This document shows positions 32,185 to 40,997 of a stretch of 64,000 nt of DNA, one piece after another. The stretch comes from DASUKM01 sp036278735 (GTDB taxonomy: Bacteria; Acidobacteriota; Vicinamibacteria; Vicinamibacterales; 2-12-FULL-66-21): NCBI GenBank assembly GCA_036278735.1, contig DASUKM010000055.1, positions 81,570 to 145,569 on the forward strand, in the 5' to 3' direction. A program made the position numbers and the translations under genes. The notes beneath the pieces were generated by a model that had not been told where the DNA came from, did not search any database, and worked only from the letters and a program-made list of their open reading frames with translations. Position 1 is the stretch's first letter. Every line of letters starts with the position of its first letter.

Positions 32185-34304
32185 CGGACGCGGAACTCGA
32201 CTTCGCGGCTCGCCGTCGCCGACGCCTTGGCGAGCGACTTCGCGTCGATCCGCAGCACGTAGCGCCCGGGCGCGAGCGCGGCGGTGGGAATGGTCGCGGT
32301 GTAGCCGTAGCCGCCGCGTGCGCCCTGCAGCTCGGCGCTGCTCCGTTCGTCGGACGCCGAGAACACCGTCTTCCCATCGTCGGCGAGCACGGTGGCGGCA
32401 ATCGAAACGCGATGTGGCGTCGAGACGGCGTTGTCGTAGACCTCCGCGAAGACCGCGATCGAGTCGCCGCGCGGGAAGTCCCGAATCGTCGTCGGCGAGG
32501 CGGGCAGGACGTCCTTGAACAGCGGATCGGGCTGGGCCGTCGGGATGCGGCTGGCAGACGCCGACGTGATGGCGATGCCGCTCATCGTCAGATCGCCTTT
32601 GGAGAAATCGGGCACCTGCAGGTCGTACAGGACGGTCCCGACCGCGCCGCTGTTGCCGTCGCGGGCGCCGATGCGGAGCTGATACTTGCCGGGGGGCAGG
32701 GCCAGCGTGTGCATCACGCGCAGGCCGTGGCTCTGCTCGATCGCCTGATAGGTGCCCTGGTGCAGCGCGAGCGCCACTTCGTCGCGGCCGCCGTCGCGGA
32801 TCTTGCCGGAGACGTCGGCCGCGAAGAGCGAGACTTCGAGCTTGTCGGTGTAGAGACCGTTCTGCTCGGTGAACTTCATCTGCGCGGGATCGACCTCGAG
32901 CGCGATCGCGACCGAGGCGTTCGGGGCTTCGCCGCGGAACGGCGCCGCAAACGCGCGCAGCGGCAGCCCGCTGACGGCGACAGGGCTCGTCAGCGCCTCG
33001 CGCAATTCCACCGAGGTCGTGGACCCGCCCAGGATTTTCCGGGGCTGCTCCTTCCCCTTCGGCGCCACGTACCCCTGGCGCGCCCGCACGGTGAGGCCGG
33101 GACGATCCACCCGGACGCTGATCCGATGGAAGCGTCCATCGTGCTTCTCGGTGGCCGGGTAGTAGCCGAGCACGTAATAGCTGCTGTTGTCCTGGAGGAT
33201 CCGCGCGAAGGCGTTGTGGAAGTCGTTTGCGTTGACGACGGCGAACCCGCCGGTCTGGTCGGAGAGCACGCGCAGGCTGTCCTGGGAGCGCCGCAGCTCG
33301 TTTTGAAGGGACGTGATCCCGAGGCTCTGATCGCCGGACGGCAGCGATCCGATCTGCATCAGCTCGTCGCCCATGTTGGTCAGGCCCCGCGGGTCGATCC
33401 CGTAGATGCTGACGTTGGCGCGCGTCGCGGCGGCAATGGCATCGCGCGTGGACTGGAGCACGTCGCTCGCATACGCGTTGGTGTCGCTCGAGATCAGGTT
33501 GGAGATGTCGTAGTCGATGCCCTCGCTGAAGTACACGAGCGCCTTGCGGCGGCCGCGAATCCCGGCGAGATAGTCGGCGACGTTCTTCACCGTGTCGAGC
33601 GCGTTGCGCGCCTTGGTGCCGCGCTCGATGTCGTTCATGCGGGTCTCCGCGTTCGTGTTGGGGGACTTGCCCGCCGCGTAGTCTTCGTTCGCGAGCGCGT
33701 CGTCGATCCCGGCGAGCGTCTGCGACTGCGCCTTCTGGCCGGCGAAGCGGCTGATCGCGTCGAGGATCAGCGCGCGATTCGTCGTGAACTCCTGCGACCC
33801 TTTGGCGGCGCCGCCCGTAGTCACGACGGCGACCTCGTCGTTGGCGCCCACGTACCGATCGACGAAGAGCGTCGCCGCTTTCCTGAGCAACGCCGACCGG
33901 CCGAAGCCGGTGTGCAGGTCGTCGAGCAGCAGCACGAACAGCCGCCCCTCGGCCGGATGCTTGTTGGTGGCCACGTCGGGCGGAATCGCGTTCTTCGCGA
34001 ACAGCGGCGGGTCGGCGTGCTCCACCGGAATATCGACCAGCGAGAAGATCGACAGCGACTGCGGCTTGCCGTCTTCAGACACCTGGAAATCGTTCTGGTT
34101 CAATCCGCGGACGAAGTTGCCCTGGGCGTCGGTGACGGTGGCGTCCACTTCGACGTAGTTCACTTCGACTTTGTAGGTCAGCGGCGGCTGCTGACCCGCG
34201 GCCGGTCGTTGCGCGCCGGGCGCGGGGGCCGCCGGCTGTTGTGCCGCCAGGATCGCCGACAGAAACCCGATGGCCGAAAGACTCAACCAGGATGCGGTGC
34301 GCAT
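32181..34304 (-). CDS. VWFA-related acidobacterial-domain protein, secreted
   Basis: The protein has 707 residues. After the signal peptide and a Pro/Ala/Gln linker comes the family N-terminus 'VEVDATVTDAQGNFVRGLNQ' with 'FQVSEDGKPQ'. A von Willebrand A-like fold of about 300 residues follows ('LFVLLLDDLHTGFGRSA', 'VYFSEGIDYDISNL', 'VSIYGIDPRGLTNMG'). The C-terminal 300 residues are beta-rich. The metal site is the family's DDLHT rather than classical DxSxS. This family is strongly associated with Acidobacteriota and is the best lineage clue here. The role is unknown; adhesion or envelope protein interaction is a guess. Confidence 0.92.
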   Translation of the reverse strand: MRTASWLSLSAIGFLSAILAAQQPAAPAPGAQRPAAGQQPPLTYKVEVNYVEVDATVTDAQGNFVRGLNQNDFQVSEDGKPQSLSIFSLVDIPVEHADPPLFAKNAIPPDVATNKHPAEGRLFVLLLDDLHTGFGRSALLRKAATLFVDRYVGANDEVAVVTTGGAAKGSQEFTTNRALILDAISRFAGQKAQSQTLAGIDDALANEDYAAGKSPNTNAETRMNDIERGTKARNALDTVKNVADYLAGIRGRRKALVYFSEGIDYDISNLISSDTNAYASDVLQSTRDAIAAATRANVSIYGIDPRGLTNMGDELMQIGSLPSGDQSLGITSLQNELRRSQDSLRVLSDQTGGFAVVNANDFHNAFARILQDNSSYYVLGYYPATEKHDGRFHRISVRVDRPGLTVRARQGYVAPKGKEQPRKILGGSTTSVELREALTSPVAVSGLPLRAFAAPFRGEAPNASVAIALEVDPAQMKFTEQNGLYTDKLEVSLFAADVSGKIRDGGRDEVALALHQGTYQAIEQSHGLRVMHTLALPPGKYQLRIGARDGNSGAVGTVLYDLQVPDFSKGDLTMSGIAITSASASRIPTAQPDPLFKDVLPASPTTIRDFPRGDSIAVFAEVYDNAVSTPHRVSIAATVLADDGKTVFSASDERSSAELQGARGGYGYTATIPTAALAPGRYVLRIDAKSLAKASATASREVEFRVR

Positions 34305-34334
34305 AGGTGTTCCGAACAGGCAGGGCTGATGGCC

Positions 34335-34340
34335 ATTATA
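34335..34340 (-). promoter_or_regulatory. Perfect -10 box TATAAT for the VWFA gene
   Basis: The minus strand reads TATAAT 30 bases upstream of the ATG at 34304, giving a leader of about 23 bases. It faces the rightward -10 box at 34373-34378 in the same 80-bp divergent region. Confidence 0.5.
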
Positions 34341-34372
34341 CGGCCGCCCGTCCCATCCGTTCGTCCAAACGC

Positions 34373-34378
34373 TATACT
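34373..34378 (+). promoter_or_regulatory. -10 box TATACT six bases before an ATG
   Basis: TATACT ends six bases before the ATG at 34385. The intervening CAGAGG is too close to the start to act as a Shine-Dalgarno, so a leaderless mRNA is likely. Confidence 0.5.
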
Positions 34379-34384
34379 CAGAGG

Positions 34385-35563
34385 ATGGGCATTTCCGTTC
34401 CCGCGGTCCAGCGTGCGCTCGAGGCCGACGGCCTCGACGGCTGGCTGCTGTACGACTTCCACGGCTCCAACCCCATCGCCCGGCGCCTGGCCGGTCTCGA
34501 TGGACCGGGCAAGATGACGACCCGGCGCTGGTACTACTTCATTCCGGCCGTCGGCGAGCCGAGGAAGCTCGTGCACGCCATCGAGGCGTACAACCTGGAC
34601 CCGTTGCCGGGCGGCAAGCACGTCTACGCGCGGCGCGACCAGCTCAGCGCGGGCCTGGAGGAGCTGCTGGCGGGCGCCAAGCGGGTCGCGATGGAGTATT
34701 CGCCGGGCAACGCCATTCCGTACGTGTCGCGCGTCGACGCCGGCACGGTGGACGCCGTCCGCAAACTCGGCGTCGACGTCGTCACCTCTGGCGACCTCGT
34801 CCAGCGGTTCGAAGCGGTCTGGTCGGAGCAGGCGATCGCCTCGCATCGGGCGGCGTCGGAACGGCTCTACCGGGTCAAGGATCGCGCCTTCGACATGGTC
34901 CGCCGCGCGCGCAAGGACGGACGCGGGCTGACGGAATACGACGTCCAGCAGGCGATGGTGGGGTGGTTCGAGGACGAAGGGCTCATCAGCGACGGGTCCC
35001 CGTGCGTCGCGGCGCAGGAGGACGCGGGCAATCCGCACTACCATCCGAGCGCGACGCATCACCGGGCGATCAACGCCGACGAGATCGTGCTGCTCGACCT
35101 CTGGGGCAAGCTGCCGGACCCCGGCGCGGTGTTTGCTGACATCACCTGGGTGGGTTTTACAGGGTCGCCGGTCCCGGACCGATATGCCAGAGCGTTCGCC
35201 GTGATTTGCGAGGGACGCGACGCGGCGGTCACGCTGGTCCAGCAGGCCGCGAAGAGCGGCCGCGAACTGCGCGGCTGGGAGGTGGACCGCGCCTGCCGCG
35301 ACGTCATCGAACGCGCGGGATACGGCGAGGCCTTCGTCCACCGGACGGGCCACAGCCTCGGGACCGAGGTGCACGGCAACGGCGTGCACATGGACGACTA
35401 CGAGACGCGCGACGAACGGCGGCTGCTGCCGGGCACCGGCTTCACGATCGAGCCCGGCATCTACACCCCTGAATTCGGCGTCCGGACGGAAATCAACATG
35501 ATCGTGGGGGAACACGACGCGCAGGTCACCGGACCGCGCCAGGACGCCATCGTCACGCTGTAG
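34385..35563 (+). CDS. M24-family metallopeptidase (Xaa-Pro aminopeptidase-like)
   Basis: This 392-residue pita-bread-fold peptidase probably removes N-terminal residues before proline. All five metal ligands are visible: D238 (LLDLWGKL), D252 (ADITW), H323 (TGHSLG), E356 (TIEPGIY) and E369 (RTEIN). The first 150 residues form the creatinase-like N-terminal domain. No signal peptide is present, so it is cytoplasmic. The start at 34385 begins exactly at the N-terminal domain; a longer frame crosses the promoter. Confidence 0.92.
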   Translation: MGISVPAVQRALEADGLDGWLLYDFHGSNPIARRLAGLDGPGKMTTRRWYYFIPAVGEPRKLVHAIEAYNLDPLPGGKHVYARRDQLSAGLEELLAGAKRVAMEYSPGNAIPYVSRVDAGTVDAVRKLGVDVVTSGDLVQRFEAVWSEQAIASHRAASERLYRVKDRAFDMVRRARKDGRGLTEYDVQQAMVGWFEDEGLISDGSPCVAAQEDAGNPHYHPSATHHRAINADEIVLLDLWGKLPDPGAVFADITWVGFTGSPVPDRYARAFAVICEGRDAAVTLVQQAAKSGRELRGWEVDRACRDVIERAGYGEAFVHRTGHSLGTEVHGNGVHMDDYETRDERRLLPGTGFTIEPGIYTPEFGVRTEINMIVGEHDAQVTGPRQDAIVTL

Positions 35564-35599
35564 CAGGAAGCTGTCGAACGCTTCAGGAGTCGAGGAGCA

Positions 35600-37180
35600 A
35601 TGTCAAAGGGCAAGACCACGTTGTTTTATGCCGTCCTGCTGTCGATCGCGTCGGTGGCGGTCGGGATGGTGATCGCCTCCCGGCTGGATCTGTCGCCGAC
35701 CGCCTCGGCGGCGCCGGCCGTCTCGGTGCCGTCCACCAACAGCGCGCCGATCACCGGTCCGATCGATGCGACCACGTTCCGGAACATTGCGAAAGCGGAC
35801 ATGCCGGCGGTCGTCAACATCCAGACCGAGTCGCACGCGCGCAGACGCGACATGAGCGAGTTCTTCGGCGGCGGCGGCGACGACCTGCTGCGCCGCTTCT
35901 TCGGCCAGCAGGGCCAGGGCGGCGAAGGCGAGAACCCGACGCCGCGCAACCGCGGCCGCGGCCAGCAGGATCAGGGGCCCGCGATGGTCGGGGCCGGCAG
36001 CGGCTTCGTCATCGACAAGACCGGCTTCATCCTGACCAACAACCACGTGGTCGAAGGGGCCGAGAAGATTCAGGTCTCCTTCTCCGACGGTGCGCCGGGC
36101 GTCTCGTACCCGGCCAAGGTCATCGGCCGCGATCTGCTGACGGACTGCGCCCTCATCCAGTTGACGGAGATGCCGGCGACGCCGCTTCACGAAGTGAAGT
36201 TCGGCGATTCGACGCAGATGGAGCCGGGCGACTGGGTGATGGCGATCGGCAATCCATTCAATATCGGCCAGACCGTCACGGTGGGGGTCATCAGCGCGCT
36301 CGGCCGTCCGTTCGGCGGCGTGCAGGGGCGCACGCAGGACATGCTGCAGACCGACGCCGCGATCAATCCGGGCAATTCGGGCGGCCCGCTGCTGAATCTT
36401 CGGGGCGAGGTGGTCGGCATGAACACCGCCATCTATACCGACCAGCGTTCGGCGAACATCGGCATCGGCTTCGCGACCCCGATCAACACGATTCGCGACC
36501 TGCTCCCGCAGCTCCGGACGGGGAAGGTCATCCGTGGCGTCATCGGCGTCCAGGTGCAGAGCCGGCCGATCGCGGCGAACGAGGCCAAGGCGTTCGGGCT
36601 GCCGAACAACAACGGCGCCGTCATCAGCACCGTCAATCCCAACGGCCCGGCCGACAAGGCCGGTCTCGAACCCGGCGACGTCGTCGTCGAGTACAACGGC
36701 CAGCCGGTGAAGGACAGCAACGCGCTCGTCTCGATGGTGGTCGGCACCAAGCCGGGCACCACCGTCCCGGTCACCGTGTATCGCGACGGCCAGCGCAAGG
36801 CGCTGAACGTGACGATCGACGAGCTGGACCTCGAGGCGGAACAGAATCAGACCGCCCGCGGCGGCGGCGCCCCGAACCAGAACGAGCCGACGACGACCGG
36901 CTTCGGGATGACGCTCGATCCGATTACGCCCGACGTGTCGCGGCGGCTCGACCTGCCGCGCGATACGGGGGGGGCGGTCGTGAGCGACGTCGACCGTGAC
37001 GGCGCGGCGGTAGCGGCCGGCGTGGTCCCGGGCGACGTGATCCTGGAGGTCAATCGCGTCAAGGTGAACAGCGTCAGCCAGGTCACGCGCGAGCTGGACA
37101 AGGTGCAGACAGGCCAGCCGGCGTTCCTGCTGATCTGGCGCGACGGCCAGCAGGTCTTCGTCACGATGACCAAGAAATAG
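35600..37180 (+). CDS. DegP/HtrA-family periplasmic serine protease with two PDZ domains
   Basis: This Do-type protease and chaperone handles misfolded envelope proteins. The 526-residue protein has a membrane-anchor or signal segment (residues 8-27) and a Gln/Gly-rich loop near 100-125. Its catalytic triad is H149 (NNHVV), D182 (LTDCAL) and S260 (NPGNSGGP). PDZ1 lies at about 320-415 and PDZ2 at about 435-525. GAGGAG five bases before the ATG sets the start. It follows the M24 peptidase gene by 36 bases in the same direction. Confidence 0.95.
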   Translation: MSKGKTTLFYAVLLSIASVAVGMVIASRLDLSPTASAAPAVSVPSTNSAPITGPIDATTFRNIAKADMPAVVNIQTESHARRRDMSEFFGGGGDDLLRRFFGQQGQGGEGENPTPRNRGRGQQDQGPAMVGAGSGFVIDKTGFILTNNHVVEGAEKIQVSFSDGAPGVSYPAKVIGRDLLTDCALIQLTEMPATPLHEVKFGDSTQMEPGDWVMAIGNPFNIGQTVTVGVISALGRPFGGVQGRTQDMLQTDAAINPGNSGGPLLNLRGEVVGMNTAIYTDQRSANIGIGFATPINTIRDLLPQLRTGKVIRGVIGVQVQSRPIAANEAKAFGLPNNNGAVISTVNPNGPADKAGLEPGDVVVEYNGQPVKDSNALVSMVVGTKPGTTVPVTVYRDGQRKALNVTIDELDLEAEQNQTARGGGAPNQNEPTTTGFGMTLDPITPDVSRRLDLPRDTGGAVVSDVDRDGAAVAAGVVPGDVILEVNRVKVNSVSQVTRELDKVQTGQPAFLLIWRDGQQVFVTMTKK

Positions 37181-37361
37181 ATGACGGATGACGGATGGCG
37201 GATGGCGGATGGCGGATGATGGATGATGGATGACGGATGACGGATGACGGATGACGGATGACGGATGACGGATGACGGATGACGGATGACGGATGACGGA
37301 TGATGGATGGCGGATGATGGATGGCGGATGATGGATGGCGGATGATGGATGGCGGATGACA
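37181..37361. repeat. Heptamer tandem repeat, about 26 copies, GGATGAC/GGATGGC/GGATGAT
   Basis: The spacer after degP is an uninterrupted run of GGATGNN words with a strict 7-base period. GGATGAC dominates the middle, and GGATGGC alternates with GGATGAT towards the end. The block ends just before the GAGGGG ribosome-binding site of the next gene, so it is in that gene's 5' leader if transcription reads through. Confidence 0.92.
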
Positions 37362-37373
37362 CGTGAGGGGCGA

Positions 37374-38267
37374 ATGGATGATCCGTCATCCGACCTCCGT
37401 CATCCGACATCCGTCCCTCGCCGCCTTCCCCCATACGCCTGGATCGGCCTCGCGACGATGGCGGTGTCGGAGATCGGCATGCTGCGGCACGTCGAGCCGT
37501 TCTGGTCCTGGCACACGCCGATCGCCTGGACCGGCTACATCCTCCTCGTCGACGGTCTGGTGTGGCGGCGGCGCGGAGATTCGTGGCTGCGGAACGCGCG
37601 CGCCGAGTTCTGCTTTCTCGCGGCGGCCAGCATCGCCCTCTGGGTTGTGTTCGAGCTGTACAACGCCTTCGCCCTGCACAACTGGTATTACGTCAACCTG
37701 CCCGCGAACGCGCTGCTGCGGTATTTCGGGTACGCGTGGGCGTTTGCGACCATCTCCCCCGCCATTTTCGAAACCGGCGAGCTGATTGCTGCCTGGCGCG
37801 ATCGCCGGGCGCCGCGCTCCCGACGCGACCCGCCGCCCCTCGTGCCGCTCGGCGCGGCGGGGTGGACGAGCGTGCTCGTCGGTCTTGGCCTCGTGCTGCT
37901 GCCGATCCTCCACCCCTCGCCGTGGCTCGCCGCTCCCGTGTGGCTGGGGTTCATCTTTCTGTTCGATCCGCTGAACGCGGCGGCCGGCGCCGAGTCGATT
38001 CGGAGTGACCTGCGGGCCGGGCAGTACCGGCGGCTGATCGCGCTGCTGCTGAGCGGACTGGCCTGCGGTTTCATCTGGGAATTCTGGAACGACTGGTCGC
38101 GCGCGAAGTGGATCTATACCGTCCCGGTCCCGCCGCACGTGAAGCTCTTCGAGATGCCGCTGGCCGGTTTCGGCGGCTTTCCGCCGTTTGCCGTCGAGTG
38201 CTTCACGATGTACGTCTTCGTCCGGCACTGGATCTGGCGTGGAGTGGAGCGGCCGATCTCGCTATAA
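37374..38267 (+). CDS. Multi-pass membrane protein of unknown function
   Basis: The 297-residue protein has about seven or eight hydrophobic helices. Aromatic-rich segments include 'ELYNAFALHNWYYVNLP' and 'FIWEFWNDWSRAKWIY', which may form a lipid-facing active or binding site. I do not recognise the family. GAGGGG about five bases upstream supports the ATG at 37374; in-frame ATGs further upstream lie in the repeat block. The stop at 38267 overlaps the TATAAT box of the next gene. Confidence 0.75.
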   Translation: MDDPSSDLRHPTSVPRRLPPYAWIGLATMAVSEIGMLRHVEPFWSWHTPIAWTGYILLVDGLVWRRRGDSWLRNARAEFCFLAAASIALWVVFELYNAFALHNWYYVNLPANALLRYFGYAWAFATISPAIFETGELIAAWRDRRAPRSRRDPPPLVPLGAAGWTSVLVGLGLVLLPILHPSPWLAAPVWLGFIFLFDPLNAAAGAESIRSDLRAGQYRRLIALLLSGLACGFIWEFWNDWSRAKWIYTVPVPPHVKLFEMPLAGFGGFPPFAVECFTMYVFVRHWIWRGVERPISL

Positions 38268-38268
38268 T
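38263..38268 (+). promoter_or_regulatory. Perfect -10 box TATAAT for the CYTH gene
   Basis: GCTATAATCG overlaps the preceding stop codon and lies 45 bases before the ATG at 38314. The leader keeps the GGAAGGAG ribosome-binding site. Confidence 0.5.
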
Positions 38269-38313
38269 CGCCGCCGGGAGCACGCGGACCCGGAACGGAA
38301 GGAGCCGTTGCCC

Positions 38314-38883
38314 ATGTCGACCACGACGATCCTCGAACGCGAAGTGAAGCTGTGCTTCGACTCGGCCGAGGCGGCGCGCCGCGCGGTGCTCGCGTCGGGC
38401 GCGACCCCGCTGCTCGGCCGCCGTTTACAGGAGGACTCGCTGCTCGACACCGACGACGAGCAGTTGCGGCGCCGTCGCTGCGTGCTTCGCGTCCGGGTCG
38501 AAGCGGGCAAGAGCCGCCTCACCTTCAAGGGGCCGGTGCAGCCCTCGGCGATGAAGCTGCGCGAGGAGTACGAAACCGTGGTCGGCGACGGCACCATGCT
38601 CCTGCGGGTCCTCGAGGAGCTGGGGCTGCACGTCTGGTTCCGGTACGAAAAGTACCGCGAGGAGTTCGCGCACGAGGACGTCATCGTCGCGATCGACGAG
38701 ACGCCTGTCGGCGTCTTCGTCGAGATCGAAGGCACCGAGGGGGGCATTACGGCGATGGCAGAAGCGCTGGGTCGCTCGCCGTCGGAGTACGAGCTCGACT
38801 CCTATCGCACGCTCTTCCTCCGCCGCCGCCAGGATTACGGCCTCACCGGCAGCGACATGCTCTTCGACGAGTCGCAGGGATAG
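38314..38883 (+). CDS. CYTH-domain protein (class IV adenylate cyclase/triphosphatase superfamily)
   Basis: This 189-residue triphosphate-tunnel protein carries the ExExK signature at E8-R-E10-V-K12. 'RRCVLRVRVEAGKSRLTFKG' supplies tunnel Arg and Lys residues, and 'VFVEIEGTE' the C-terminal acidic metal-binding pair. Family members act as adenylate cyclases, thiamine triphosphatases or inorganic triphosphatases; which one this is cannot be told. GGAAGGAG precedes the ATG by ten bases. It may be cotranscribed with the sugar nucleotidyltransferase and kinase genes downstream. Confidence 0.88.
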   Translation: MSTTTILEREVKLCFDSAEAARRAVLASGATPLLGRRLQEDSLLDTDDEQLRRRRCVLRVRVEAGKSRLTFKGPVQPSAMKLREEYETVVGDGTMLLRVLEELGLHVWFRYEKYREEFAHEDVIVAIDETPVGVFVEIEGTEGGITAMAEALGRSPSEYELDSYRTLFLRRRQDYGLTGSDMLFDESQG

Positions 38884-38957
38884 TCGCCAGTTACCAGTCG
38901 CCAGTTACCAGTCGCCAGTTACCAGTTACCAGTTACCAGTTACCAGTCGCCAGTTTC
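38884..38957. repeat. Heptamer repeat, about ten copies, CAGTTAC/CAGTCGC
   Basis: The whole 75-bp spacer consists of CAGTTAC and CAGTCGC words. The other strand reads CTGGTAA-CTGGCGA, the same vocabulary as the block at 22112-22307 in reverse orientation. It lies between two co-directional genes and is probably transcribed. Confidence 0.9.
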
Positions 38958-38958
38958 C

Positions 38959-39951
38959 ATGTCCGACGTCCTGCCCTTCAGGCGCGCGCTCGTCCTGACG
39001 GCTGGCTTCGGGACGCGATTGCGGCCGCTGACGTGCGTGCGGGCGAAGGCGGCCGTGCCTGTCGACGGCGAGCCGCTCGTGCGCCGCGTCATCCGGTGGC
39101 TCGTGGCCGCCGGCGTCGACGATCTCGTCCTGAACCTGCACCACAAGCCGGAGACCATTGCCGCCGTCGTCGGCGATGGCGCGGATCTGGGCGCGCGCGT
39201 GCGCTATTCCTGGGAACAGCCGGTCCTCGGCTCGGCCGGGGGCCCGAGGCGCGCGCTGCCGCTGCTGACCGGCGACGATGGGGCGCGGCCGTTTCTGATC
39301 GTCAACGGGGATACGCTCACCGACGTGGACCTGCGGGCGCTCGGCGAGGCGCACGCGCAATCGGGGGCGCTCGTCACGATGGCGCTGATTCCCAATCCCC
39401 GGCCGGACAAGTACGGCGGCGTGGCGCTGGACGGCGACGGGCGCGTGACTGGTTTCACGCGGCGCGGCTCGCCCGAGCCGTCGCGGCACTTCATCGGCGT
39501 GCAGGCGGTGCAGGCGGAGGCGTTCGCGGATCTGCCCGACGGCGTCGTGATGGAATCGGTCCTCGGCGTCTATCCGCGGCTGATGCTTGAGCAGCCCGGG
39601 AGCATCCGTGGGTTCCTTACCCGCGCCGCATTCCAGGACATCGGCACGCCGGCCGATCTCTGGCGCACCTCGATGGATCTGGCCGCGGAAGCCGGCCGCC
39701 CCGGGCGGCCCGCGGCGGGGGCGCGCGTGGCGATCGCGCCGGACGCGCGTGTGGAGCGCAGCGTGTTATGGGATGATGTGAGCGTCGCGGCGGGGGCGCG
39801 CGTCGTCGAGGCGATCGTCGCCGACGGCGTCTCGATTCCTCCGGGCGCCGTGTTCGAACGCTGCGCGATCGTGCGCGCGGGCGCCGGACCGGCTGGGCCC
39901 GGCGAAACCATCCGCGACGGGCTGCGGGTCGCGCCGCTGGATCGCTCCTGA
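38959..39951 (+). CDS. NDP-sugar nucleotidyltransferase with C-terminal beta-helix (MurU-like position)
   Basis: This 330-residue enzyme transfers NMP from an NTP to a sugar-1-phosphate. The nucleotide loop is LTAGFGTRLRPLT (13-25) with K30 completing the motif. 'FLIVNGDTLTDVDL' carries the metal-binding Asp. After about residue 235 comes a left-handed beta-helix repeat region ('ARVAIAPDARVERSVLWDDV'). Pseudomonas MurU (MurNAc-1-phosphate uridylyltransferase) lacks that helix, so the substrate is uncertain, but the next gene encodes an AmgK-like kinase just as in amgK-murU operons. Confidence 0.85.
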   Translation: MSDVLPFRRALVLTAGFGTRLRPLTCVRAKAAVPVDGEPLVRRVIRWLVAAGVDDLVLNLHHKPETIAAVVGDGADLGARVRYSWEQPVLGSAGGPRRALPLLTGDDGARPFLIVNGDTLTDVDLRALGEAHAQSGALVTMALIPNPRPDKYGGVALDGDGRVTGFTRRGSPEPSRHFIGVQAVQAEAFADLPDGVVMESVLGVYPRLMLEQPGSIRGFLTRAAFQDIGTPADLWRTSMDLAAEAGRPGRPAAGARVAIAPDARVERSVLWDDVSVAAGARVVEAIVADGVSIPPGAVFERCAIVRAGAGPAGPGETIRDGLRVAPLDRS

Positions 39952-39965
39952 CCGGGTCCTCACCC

Positions 39966-40997
39966 ATGTCCATCGCCGAACGACGTCAGACGGGGCCTGC
40001 CGACGCGCGGGAGCGCATCGACGGGTACCTGCAGCGAAGCGGCCTCGCCCAGCAGTCGCCGCGCGTCGTCCCGCTGACCGGCGACGCCTCCGACCGGCGG
40101 TACTTTCGCGTGCTCCTGCCCGATGCCGCGTCGATCGTGCTGGCGCTCTACTCCGAGCCGTTCGACGTGCGCACCCTCCCCTTCGTCAACGTCGCGAGGC
40201 TCCTGCAGCAGATGCCCGTGCCGATTCCCGACGTGCTGGGGCATGCCGACGATCTCGGCGTGCTCGCGCTGCAGGATCTCGGCGACGTGACGTTGCAGGC
40301 GCATCTGGGCGCGGCTTCCCCCGCCGAGCACGCGGCGTTGTACCGCCAGGCGGTCACGCTGATCGCGACGCTGCAGCGCCGCGGGCGCGACCTCGCGTCC
40401 CCCGGCTTCCTGCCGTACGGCATCGCGTTCGATCGGGACAAGCTGACCTGGGAGCTGGAATTCTTCACGAAGCACTTCCTCGAGGCGTATCGCGGCGTCA
40501 CGCTGGCCCCGGCCGACCGCGACGCGTTGCGCGCCGAATTCGCCGCGATCGTCCAGGAGCTGGCGGCCGAGCCGCGCGTGCTGTGCCACCGCGACTATCA
40601 CAGCCGCAACCTGATGCTGCACGAAGCGCAGCTCTACATCATCGATTTCCAGGACGCGCGGATGGGGCCCGACACCTACGACCTCGTCTCGCTGCTGCGC
40701 GACTCGTACGTCGACCTGCCGGACCAGACCGTGGACGAACTGCTGGCGTACTTCCTCGCGCTCACGGGCGTATCGGGATCGGAGCGCGAGTTCCGCCGCC
40801 GCTTCGACCTGATGGCCCTGCAGCGCAACCTGAAGGCGCTCGGCACGTTCGGCTATCAAACCACCGCGCGGCGCAATCCCGTCTACATCCAGTACATTCC
40901 CCGAACGCTGCGGTACGTCCGCAACAACCTGAGCCAGTCCGCGCGCCTCAGCCGCATGCACGACCTGCTGGCGGCGCACGTGGAGGAGTTCAGATAG
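39966..40997 (+). CDS. AmgK-like sugar kinase (aminoglycoside phosphotransferase fold)
   Basis: This 343-residue kinase resembles AmgK, which phosphorylates MurNAc or GlcNAc at the anomeric carbon in cell-wall recycling. Diagnostic segments are 'PLTGDASDRRYFRVLLP' (40-52), the catalytic-loop Asp D210 in CHRDYHSRNLM, and the metal Asp D227 in IDFQDAR. The length matches AmgK. It starts 14 bases after the nucleotidyltransferase stop, so the pair would act in sequence: kinase to sugar-1-phosphate, then nucleotidyl transfer to NDP-sugar. Confidence 0.87.
   Translation: MSIAERRQTGPADARERIDGYLQRSGLAQQSPRVVPLTGDASDRRYFRVLLPDAASIVLALYSEPFDVRTLPFVNVARLLQQMPVPIPDVLGHADDLGVLALQDLGDVTLQAHLGAASPAEHAALYRQAVTLIATLQRRGRDLASPGFLPYGIAFDRDKLTWELEFFTKHFLEAYRGVTLAPADRDALRAEFAAIVQELAAEPRVLCHRDYHSRNLMLHEAQLYIIDFQDARMGPDTYDLVSLLRDSYVDLPDQTVDELLAYFLALTGVSGSEREFRRRFDLMALQRNLKALGTFGYQTTARRNPVYIQYIPRTLRYVRNNLSQSARLSRMHDLLAAHVEEFR

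Noticed and set aside
32181..34304. Integrin-like adhesin assignment for the VWFA protein
   Set aside because: The classical DxSxS metal motif is not present and adhesion has not been shown for this family, so only the family name is given.
37181..37361. Possible CRISPR array
   Set aside because: The repeats are contiguous heptamers with no unique spacers, and no cas genes are present.
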